DNA of 64,000 bases, taken from positions 1,426,001 to 1,490,000 of the forward strand of contig JAGTXO010000003.1 in the NCBI GenBank assembly GCA_019448385.1, read 5' to 3'. Position 1 is the stretch's first letter; each line of letters opens with the position of its first letter. Position numbers and translations under genes: made by a program. The notes under the pieces are model-generated. The model was not told the DNA's origin. It did not search any database and saw only the letters and a list, made by a program, of their open reading frames with translations. Shown here in pieces: positions 43,113 through 51,004 of the stretch. The stretch is from Diacronema lutheri (taxonomy: Eukaryota > Haptophyta > Pavlovophyceae > Pavlovales > Pavlovaceae).

Positions 43113-45094
43113 ATGGAGGACATCTGGCGGGACACGCCCGATCCACTCCGAGCCGCGGAGGCGGTGCTGGCGCAGACGAGCTATCTCGCGGGAGTGCCCG
43201 CGTCGTCGTACAGTGCAGGCGATGAGCTTGACGCTCTCGCGCGCGAGATGCGCGCCTTTGACACGCGTGCCGGCGCGCCCGCCCATCCGTCCGACTTCGC
43301 GCACGACCACCAGCCTAGCGGGGGCGAAGCGTCGCACGGCGGGTACGCGCGCGATTCTTCCTATGCGCTGCCGCGCGCCTCTGCCGCCGAGCTCGCCCAG
43401 CGCACGCCCGCGCTGACGCCTGCGTCGGCGGCAGCAACGAGCCTGCGCGCCGCGCAGTACGCGAACGGCGCGCGCACGCCGTTCGCGACGCCCGCGGGCG
43501 CGTACGGTGGAAGCGGCGCTGGCGGCGGCGCACCGGGCGCGCTTCTCTCGGCCGCGCCGACCGGGCACATCCGCGCTAGCGCCGACATCGACAGCCGCGA
43601 AGCCGCCGCCGCGCTGCGCGCGCTGCAGGAGCGCGTGCGCGCGCTCGAGGCCGAGCGCGCGCAGCTGCAGCGCGAGTTCGAGGCGCAACGGGCGAGCACG
43701 CTCGAGCTCGAGCACGAGGTGCGACGCGTGCGTCTCGAGCAGGAGGAGCGCGTCTCGAGCCTTGTCGGCTCGCTCGACGCCGCGCGCGCCGACGCGGCCC
43801 GTTCTGCGGATGCGCAGCGAGCCCAGATCGGCGCCCTTCGGCGCGAACTCGAGTACGTCACGCAGCTCGCGCAAGCGGCGGAGGCGGACCGGCGCGTCGC
43901 GCACGCGCAGCTCGAGGCGCTTGAGGCTGAGCTCGGCGCGCAGCGCGCCGACTCAGGCGAGCACGCCGGCGAGCTCGATCAGCGCACAGCCGAGCTTGAC
44001 GCTGCGGCCGAGGCGACGCGCGCGCGCGCGCGCGACGTCGGCGGCCGGCTCGCGGCCGAGCGCGCGGAGCGGTCGAGCCTCGGCCAGCAGCGCGCGCGCG
44101 TGGAAGATTCGCTGCGGTGCGCGCAACCGGCACGAGCGTCGCCCTCTCCTCCATCTGTGCTCGCCACACGCACCACGTTGGTCGCCACTCGCGACCTCCA
44201 TTTGGCCCCCCTCCTCCCCTTCCCCTTACACCCCCTTGCCAACACACACACGCACACATGCATGGTCGCTTCCCTCCCCTTCGGCCGTGCGCGCGCTCCG
44301 CGCAGGCGCGTGATCGGGATGAATGGCCAGCTGATCGAGCGGGTCGCGCGCCCGCCCACCTCGTCCGCTCAAGCTGCGCGCGCGGGCACGAGCGGCCGGC
44401 CGCACGCGCAGCTCGAGAGCGAGCGGCCAGCCGCGGGCATGCCGCGCGACGCACCGCCGCCGGTGAGTTGCAGCGCGCACGGTGACGATAATGCCTCTGT
44501 GCCATCGGACACGTGGGTCGAGCCAGCGACGCCCGCGCTCCCGGCGCGCTCGCTCGTGCACGCCGAGCTCGCGCGCGTCCTCGCTCACGCCGAGGGCGAG
44601 CTCGAGAGCGCGCGCGCACAGTACATCGAGCTTGTGCGTGGCGCCTACGACACGGCGGCGCGCGGCCACGAGATGCCACAGGCGCCCATACTTGCTGCAT
44701 TGCAGCGCGTCGAGGCAAAGGCGCGCGCGAGACGCGCGCACGCGTCACGCCTGCACCCGCGCGCGCGCGCCCGCTGCGCGTTTCGCCGACGCGCTCGCGC
44801 GAGACGCGCGCCGCGCGCTCGACGTTCGCTCGGCGCGCACAGGCTGCCCAACTGGACTCGACACGCCGGGCGCTCACCGCCGCAAACGACGAGATTGCGA
44901 CGGCGCACTCTGCGCTCGCGCAGAGCAACCGGGCGCTCGCGAAGAGCGCTGAGGTCTCGGAGAAGCGCCTCAAGGCGCTGAACAAGCTCAAGCCGCCGGA
45001 GCCGCTGTCGACGGTGCGCCGGCTCACGTCGAGCCACACGGCCGCGTCCGCCGCGCGCAGCGCGCAGCGGCCGAGTAGCGGGGGACGCGGTTGA
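43113..45094 (+). CDS. Coiled-coil protein (three exons), possibly cytoskeletal
   Basis: Exons 43113-44116, 44306-44720, 44843-45094 (556 residues). Intron 1 is GTGCGC...CGCAG (189 nt, in frame, with an ACAC-rich tract). Intron 2 is 122 nt with a GC donor (AAG|GCGCGC...CACAG). Splices are supported by heptad continuity (EDSLR/RVIGMNGQLIERV and RVEAK/AAQLDSTRRAL). After a disordered Ala/Ser/Gly N-terminal region, a strong coiled coil (about residues 165-330) precedes two shorter ones. The C-terminus (NKLKPPEPLSTVRRL) is basic. The composition is like centrosomal or basal-body proteins, but there is no diagnostic domain. Function unknown. Confidence 0.62.
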
Positions 45095-45259
45095 CTGCGG
45101 CGAGGCCGGCGGCCGCGCCTCAATCGTTTCGGTCGTGCATGGGTCAAAAATGCGTGCAGGGCCTGACCGCCTGAGCTCCATGTCTGGCAATCGCCCAAGA
45201 CTCGAGCCTGAGCGCGCAAGCGTCAACGTTGGTAGCATCTCCTTCCATCCACCACTCGC

Positions 45260-45895
45260 TCACGGCCGCGCCCACGCTCGTAAGCAGCGCGCGCGATGGA
45301 GCGCAAAGTTTGCCGCGGGCACGTCCTTGCCACACGTCGTGCTCCTGATGGGAACCACAGCCGCGACGACGACCGGGACGATGCTCTCGACCGCGTCGTC
45401 GAGATCATTTGCATCATCGTCCACGCTGGCGAGGTCGGCCTCATCGTTGGAGAGGGTGAGGTCGATGTCGATGTGCGGCGGCGCGGACGCCGATGCCGCG
45501 CCCGGAAGCGGCGCAAACATTCCGGCATGGCCAAGGACTTGCCCGCTGCCCGCAAATGGCCGAGATGGCATGGCGCGCTTGCGCGCGCGCTGCGGCGGCG
45601 CGGTGTGTTGGAATTCAGCCATGTGCTGCTGCTCGCCCTGGTAGCGGCACTGAGCCCCGTACTCGCAGTACTTCTTGTCCCGCACGCGCTTGGGCGCTCG
45701 TGGGCCCGTCGGCGGCCTGCTCCCGTCGTTTCTGCATGCCAGGCCAGCGCGACAGTGGCACGAGGGGGCGCACAGGCCGGCGTGCTTGCGGCAGCCGCAC
45801 TTTGCCGAGGCGCAGCTCGTGCCGTTCTTGTCTGGCCTGCACAGGCACCCTGCGGCGGGCGGGAACACCGTGCGCGTGCCGCCGCGCGACTGCAT
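45260..45895 (-). CDS. Small multi-finger protein: CXC (tesmin-like), PBZ-like finger, SIM and UBZ-like finger
   Basis: 211 residues if the ATG at 45895 is right; an upstream exon cannot be excluded. Residues 17-54 form a tesmin/TSO1-like CXC array (CLC, CGC, CHC, ending CRND), a DNA-binding type. Residues 74-97 (KKYCEYGAQC, then HMAEFQH) match the poly(ADP-ribose)-binding PBZ pattern KxxCxYGxxC...HxxxFxH. Residues 142-148 (IDIDLTL) followed by an acidic run look like a SUMO-interacting motif. Residues 188-204 (CGKDVPAANFALHRARC) resemble a UBZ/TRAF-type finger that lacks its first Cys. The combination suggests a DNA-damage or chromatin adaptor. It diverges from PDX2 with 116 bp between ATGs. 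Confidence 0.7.
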   Translation of the reverse strand: MQSRGGTRTVFPPAAGCLCRPDKNGTSCASAKCGCRKHAGLCAPSCHCRAGLACRNDGSRPPTGPRAPKRVRDKKYCEYGAQCRYQGEQQHMAEFQHTAPPQRARKRAMPSRPFAGSGQVLGHAGMFAPLPGAASASAPPHIDIDLTLSNDEADLASVDDDANDLDDAVESIVPVVVAAVVPIRSTTCGKDVPAANFALHRARCLRAWARP

Positions 45896-46011
45896 CGAGC
45901 CGCCACGCTGCCGGCCGGACGGTGAAATAATGGCGGATGGTCGCAGGGCCGCAAAAGCGCTTGGGGGCACAGAATCCGCACCGAAGTCTCCCGGCCGTGT
46001 CGACGTGCGCG

Positions 46012-46848
46012 ATGGTGCGCGAGACGGGACCCGCGAGCGACGCGGTGCCCAACCTCGTGAACCTGCTGCCGAGCGTGCGGGCTATGCCGCTTGCCGACGA
46101 CGCGCCGCGAATTGGCGTCCTCGCGCTCCAGGGTGCCTTTGTCGAGCACGCGAACGCCCTGGGCCAGCTCGGCGCGCGTGTCTCTGAGGTGCGGCAGGTC
46201 GCGCAGCTGAGCGACGATCTCGACGGCCTTGTGATTCCGGGCGGCGAGTCGACGACGATGGCGATTGTCGCGCGCACACTCAACATGGTCGAGCCGCTGC
46301 AGGCCTTCGTGCGCAGCGGCCGCCCCGTGTTTGGAACGTGCGCCGGCCTCATCTTCCTTTCGGACCGCGCGACGGGCCAAAAGATTGGCGGGCAGTCGGT
46401 GCTCGGCGGGCTCGACGTGACGACGCACCGCAACTTCTTCGGCAGCCAGATTGAGAGCGCCGAGCGGCCAGTCGAGCTGTGCGGCGCCCTGGCGCCGGGC
46501 AAGGGCAAGGGCAAGGCCATTGTGGCCGTGCCGTTCAGGCACGCCTTCATCCGCGCGCCCGCTGTCATCCACGCGGGTGACGGTGTGCAGGTGCTCGCCA
46601 CGCTGGCCGCCGACCCGCGAGAACAGGCGCTGCTCGAAGAGCAGCACCAGAAGGGCGGCCTCCATGCTGGCGACGCGACTCGCGTGATTGTGGGCGTGCA
46701 GCAGGGCTCGCTTCTCGCCACTGCGTTCCATCCCGAGCTAACGGAAGACCTTGGCTGGCACGAGCACTTCCTGCGCATGGTGAGCGAGCACGCGGCGAGC
46801 AAGCAGCGCGAGGGCAGCGCATCCAAGAGGAAGCGCGCGGCCAAGTGA
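46012..46848 (+). CDS. PDX2: Pyridoxal 5'-phosphate synthase glutaminase subunit
   Basis: 278 residues from the ATG at 46012 (another in frame at 46084, nearer the conserved start IGVLALQGAFVEH). Motifs: IPGGESTTM (oxyanion strand), VFGTCAGLIF with the nucleophile Cys, and AFHPELTED with the His-Glu pair of class I glutaminases. VTTHRNFFGSQIESAE is diagnostic for PdxT/SNO/PDX2. It hydrolyses glutamine and channels ammonia to PDX1 to make vitamin B6. Compared with bacterial PdxT (about 190-200 residues) it has an N-terminal extension of about 30 residues, an insert near ALAPGKGKGK and a basic tail (KQREGSASKRKR). No intron is needed. Confidence 0.95.
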   Translation: MVRETGPASDAVPNLVNLLPSVRAMPLADDAPRIGVLALQGAFVEHANALGQLGARVSEVRQVAQLSDDLDGLVIPGGESTTMAIVARTLNMVEPLQAFVRSGRPVFGTCAGLIFLSDRATGQKIGGQSVLGGLDVTTHRNFFGSQIESAERPVELCGALAPGKGKGKAIVAVPFRHAFIRAPAVIHAGDGVQVLATLAADPREQALLEEQHQKGGLHAGDATRVIVGVQQGSLLATAFHPELTEDLGWHEHFLRMVSEHAASKQREGSASKRKRAAK

Positions 46849-46979
46849 GACGCGACGCTCGCGTGAGAGCAAATCGCGAGCCATCAAAGCGCAACACGGG
46901 AGCGGACGGCCTGGGTCGCGTCATCGACTGTTTCGGCCACGTCTCACTGCTGCAATCAGCTCACTGTTGCAAGCAGCTC

Positions 46980-47310
46980 TCATTCATGCGATCGCTGCCA
47001 TGTTGTGCAGCAGTTCGGGCAACGCCCGCTGTGCCGAAGCCACTGCCGCAGGCATCGCCGATGGCACGACTTGCCGCACCCAAACTTACAATGATCGACC
47101 TCGCGGCGCACGGCTGCGGTCGCGAGCTCGTCGAGGCAAATGGCGCACACGTCTTCGGCGTCGACAGCCTGCCGCTTCACCTCCGTTCGCTGGCCGATGC
47201 GATCGCGCGCGCTTCGCGCCGCGCGCACGGCAGCGGGCTCGCGCGCGCGGCGTACGCCGCGCAGGTACTGCACGCAGCCATAGCTGCACGCGGGCGCGGC
47301 GGCCGGGCGG
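46980..47310 (-). CDS. RING-type zinc finger exon(s), 3' part of a gene
   Basis: The frame ends with EDVCAICLDELATAAV and CKFGCGKSCHRRCLRQWL, then CPNCC: a RING finger whose CxFGCGxSxH core resembles those of ZSWIM2-type ubiquitin ligases. An acceptor is likely just before GCTGTCGACGCC (about 47166), or further up at CGTGCAG (about 47280). A run of 25 G on the + strand (47332-47356), read as C in the transcript, would serve as the polypyrimidine tract. No SWIM domain is visible. The 5' exons are not certain; the next entry is a candidate. Confidence 0.6.
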
Positions 47311-47388
47311 CGGCCGGGCGGGGAAAGGGGAGGGGGGGGGGGGGGGGGGGGGGGGGAGGCGGCGCAAAGGACGGTCATTGGCGAGCGT

Positions 47389-47525
47389 CCAATCCGCCAC
47401 GAACCACCAGGTGAGCAGCGGTGCGGATGGCGCGAAGGACGGTCGTTGGCAAACGCGACGCAGCACGCGCGGCGTTGCGCACAGGAGCACGGCCCAATCC
47501 GCCACGAGCCACCAGTTGAGCAGCG
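47389..47525. repeat. Imperfect tandem duplication
   Basis: The block CCAATCCGCCACGAACCACC (47389) recurs as CCAATCCGCCACGAGCCACC (47494), 105 bp apart. The neighbouring GGACGGTCATTGGC recurs as GGACGGTCGTTGGC about 68 bp apart, so an extra segment separates the halves. On the minus strand each copy contains CTGGTGG, a possible 5' splice site. Confidence 0.7.
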
Positions 47526-47907
47526 TGCTGAAGGAGGCGAAGAAGGAAGCAAAGACGTCCGCCCAAATGTTCGCGAGCAGCGCGCCAAACTCCTCGAGCA
47601 TGGTCGCCATCGTTTGCTCGGCGTGCTGCGCGGTAAGGAGGCTCATCGAGCCTGCGAGCAGCGTGGCGACGCACGGCGCCGCGGGCGTGCGTGCGAGCGC
47701 CTGCGGCAGCCTGGGCCCGCCCGCCCACGCGCGCTTGACAAGCGAGACGAGCTCGGTGCCACCGAGCAGCGCGCCCTGCACGAGCAGGCCCGAGGCGAGC
47801 GCGCGGCTCACCGTCGCTGAGAGCTCATCGCAGTCCTTCGGCGCGCGCGCGCAGTGGGCCGTGTACTCTGCGCTCAGTTTCCACGAGTTGAGCGCCACCC
47901 CATTCAT
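47500..47907 (-). CDS. Candidate first exon, protein of unknown function
   Basis: From an ATG at 47907 with a good context (CACCATGAATGG) the frame gives about 135 residues of non-shadow composition: MNGVALNSWKLSAEYTAHC, LLAGSMSLLTAQHAEQTMA, EFGALLANIWADVFASFFAS. It ends in a tryptophan-rich piece inside the tandem duplication. It could be the 5' exon of the RING-finger gene, joined by an intron that includes the duplication and the 25-base homopolymer, or a separate gene. No domain was recognised. Confidence 0.45.
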
Positions 47908-48782
47908 GGTGGGCGTCCGCTCACGCTCGCCGGCTTTGAAAGATTCGTCAAGGGCGGAGAGGATGGCTCTTGGGCACGCCTAACTTGGTGCCGCCAGGTG
48001 AGCGAACACAGCGCGGCCGCCCGTCGCCGAGCCTCCGTACCTCGCGTGCGCATGGCCGGACGAACGCGCGTTCTCGTTCTCCTCCTCGCGCTGAAGCTGC
48101 AATGTGAACCCGCTCTCATCCGACGTCGTACCGCGTTCGCTGCGACGTGAACCCGCTCTCCACGGCTCTTTGACCATTCGGCGGTTGGCGCAGGCGCTGA
48201 GGTCACGCCGCAGGCGCAACAGCCGCCGGGTGCACCCCCACCCTGCCCCTTCGCGCCGCCGCTGAGGCACACGCGCGGCGGCGAGGATCGCGAGGGCGCG
48301 ATGCCGGCAGAGCGGGAGCAGCCGGAGGCGTGCGAGTAGCCGGCGGCGCAAGCGAGGCGCATGCGCGCGCCGTCGCCGGCGTTCTCATCATTGCCACGGG
48401 CTGTGCAGGCGCCTTCTCTGATGTTGCAGCACTGGCGTGCGGGCGGCGGCCGAGGCGGCGCAGGCTTGCGCGTGCCCGTGCCCGCACGTCGCGAGAGCGG
48501 GCTTCGGTTCACGCTTCGATTTCACTGTGCAGATCGCGCTCGACGACGCGGCCGCCAAGCTCGAGTTGCAGGCGACGGATCGCACGAGAAACGGCGTTCA
48601 CATGGCCCTGGCGTCTTGGAGGCATCGCCGTTTGTACACAGGCGCACTGACACGCTTCTCGAGACGGTCGACCGCGGCAAGTCTCAGTCGGGTGCGACAC
48701 TCCAAGCGAACCTAAGCTGAGCCGCACACGCGCAGCCCCACATACGAGGGAGGGAGAGGAGGAGGGGACACAACGCGGACAC
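47908..48782. other. Gap with no confident gene
   Basis: 875 bp between the RING-region gene (-) and the stop of CFAP52 (-). One weak small-gene candidate on the + strand is listed separately. Around 48500-48700 both strands have short, fairly normal-looking frames (RFDFTVQIALDDAAAKLEL on +, HVNAVSRAIRRLQLELGG on -), which cannot be told apart by eye. The 14-mer GTGAACCCGCTCTC occurs at 48104 and 48147. Confidence 0.4.
48052..48340 (+). CDS. Possible small secreted protein (two exons)
   Basis: The ATG at 48052 opens a signal-peptide-like start (MAGRTRVLVLLLALKLQ). If 48104-48193 is an intron (GTGAAC...CGCAG, 90 nt), the frame goes on with CAEVTPQAQQPPGAPPP and ends at a TAG at 48338-48340, giving about 66 residues. 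Evidence is only the hydrophobic start and splice-like ends, so this is weak. Confidence 0.22.
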
Positions 48783-50943
48783 TCACGCGTGTGTGTACAC
48801 GTTCCAGATGAGCACGCAGCCGTCAGCGCCAGTCGAAACAAGCTGCCTGTCGTCCGGGCTGAACATGAGCGCGAGCACCGCGTCGGAGTGCCCGACGCAC
48901 TCCGCAAGCAGCGCGTACTCGAGGGTGTCGTACAGCCGCACGATCGCGTCGACTCCGCCGACGGCGACGACGTTGCCATTCGACGAGGCGCACACGCACA
49001 GCTGCTCGCGGCCGATCGGCACAAGATTGATCGGGTCCGTCTGCCGCATGTCCCAATACGTGAGCTTGCGCTCCTGCCCGACGCTCAGCACGTACACTTG
49101 CTTCTGCTCGGCGTGCGGCGTGGCGCAGTGCGGCGCGGCGCACGGACGGGCGTGGCGCCGGCGCGCGCGCGCGCGCTCAGCGCCGCGCGGCGCATCCTCG
49201 CGCCATCGCACCCGAGCGCGCGCGCCGCGTCGCGCCGCGCGGCGCCGCGCGCTTGCCTCGGGCGTGGGCGCTGGAAGCAGCGCGATAGCGTTCATGCCGC
49301 CCGCGCCCTGCGCGTGCGAGACGAGCCGTTTCTCCAAACGCAAGTCCCAGCAGATAAACGTCTTGTCCTTGGACGCCGAGTAGAGCAGGAGGTCGTCGTC
49401 AGAAAGCGCGAGGCTCGTCACCTGCGCGCGCGCGGCGCGCGCGCCGGTCAGCCGAGCATGGACGGGGCGCGCCGGCGAGCGCAGCGGCGCGCGCGCGTGG
49501 CGCACAGCGGCGCACCTGGTCGTCGTGCTGCACGAGGTGCGAGACGAGCGTGCGCGTCTTGAGCTCCCACACGCGCACCTCGCCACGCATCCCGCCCGAG
49601 CACAGGAAGCGCTGGTTGTGCGACAGAGCGAGCGCAGACACGCCCCCCTTGTGGCAGTTGTCAATCGCCCAGAGTTCGACGCCCTCGTCAGCGTCATACG
49701 CGCGGATCTTGCCGTCCTCCCAGCCGACGAATACGGCGGTGCCCGAGAAGGCGAGCGAGAGCGGCCGCCCGCAGTTGCGCGACGAGCAGTGCGTCTCGAC
49801 GGAGTAGTCCGACGCGTTCCACACGCGCACGCTCAGGTCGTCCGATGCGGTGGCGAAGCGCACCGAGTCGCCCGGCGCGTACGAGACGGCGACGACGCGC
49901 GCGCAGTGGTTCTCCGAGACGATGCGCGGCCGCGCGCGCGCCGCCGCCAGGTCGAGCTCGTAGATGACGGCGGTCGAGGTGCCGAGCGCCGCGGTGCCGC
50001 GCTCGGCGCAGATCGCGATCGAGGCGATTGCGCCCGAGAGCGCCTCGGCCACCTTACGCGGCTTGTAGCCCTCGTCGTAGTCGGTGTCGTAGAGCGTGAC
50101 CGAGCCGTCGCCGCCGCCCACGTACAGATTGCGCCCCGACACGCGCAGCGCGTGCACGCCGCCCGAGCAGACTAGAACCGTCAGCCGAAGGTTGATTCTC
50201 TCGAGCTCGCCGTTGGAGAGCCGCCGCGGAACGTTGAGCACGCAAAAGTCGCCGGTGAGCGTGCCGGCGAAGAGGAGGTCCTCCTCGGTGGAGAAGGCAA
50301 CGCATGTGTACACGCGCTTTTGGTTGGATGTGAGGCAAGGCTCGGACGTGAGCCCGTTCATCGGGTCGAGGTCCCAGTATTTGAGCCCGTCCGCATCTGC
50401 CGTCACGAACTGCGGGTGCGTCGTCGGCCGGCGCTTGACGTCCTTGACGCGGCCACCCCACGCGGCGCATGTCGTCGCAACGCTGCGCTCGACCGACGCG
50501 ACGATGTACCCGTTCGTCATGTCCCACACCATCATCTTCTTGTCCTCGGGCGCGATGCCGGTCGTGAGCAGAAAGCGCGCGTCGTCCGAGAACGAGACGG
50601 TCGAGATGCCGCCGTCGAGGAGCGCGTCGTGCTCCTGCAAACGGTACAGCTCGCGTCGCTGCGCGAGGTCCCACACGATCACGTCGGCGATCCGCCCGCG
50701 CTGCCCGCTCGCCGCGAGGCGGCCGTCGGCGCTCACGTGCAGGCACGAGATCGGCTCGGTGTGCCCGCGCAAGAACGCCTGATCGTGCGGGTCGGAGAGG
50801 CTGGCGATGACGACGCACGCGCCCGACACGTAGACGGCGTGCTCGCCGCTCGGCAGCAGGTACAGAGACTGTGCGAGCCCGCCCGTGAAGCCAATCGCGT
50901 GTTCGAGCTCGACCGACGCCAAAGGCCCATGGGCGGCCGCCAT
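48783..50943 (-). CDS. CFAP52: Cilia- and flagella-associated WD40 protein CFAP52 (WDR16)
   Basis: Exons 50943-49516, 49421-49257, 49103-48783 (637 residues; about 620 in animals). WD40 blades run throughout, with family-like stretches: FLRGHTEPISCLHVS, GRIADVIVWDLAQRRELY, WEDGKIRAYDADEGVELW, GGMRGEVRVWELKTRTLV, VGQERKLTYWDMR and GADGCVLIWNVYT at the end. Intron 1 is GTGCGC...GCGCAG (94 nt). Intron 2 (153 nt, in frame) is best read with a GC donor, GAG|GCAAGC...GAGCAG|AAGCAA. CFAP52 is a microtubule inner protein of motile-cilium doublets. It starts 61 bp from IFT80 on the other strand. Confidence 0.93.
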
Positions 50944-51004
50944 CGTCGAGGAAACCGCCGTGACGACCGTTAGACGGCCATCGCCGCGCGCTCCGGCGCC
51001 AAGC
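50944..51004. promoter_or_regulatory. Shared promoter of two cilium genes (61 bp)
   Basis: Only 61 bp separate the start codons of CFAP52 and IFT80, so they very probably share one bidirectional promoter and are co-expressed during flagellar growth. No RFX X-box was seen. There is no AT island here, unlike several other pairs. Confidence 0.55.
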
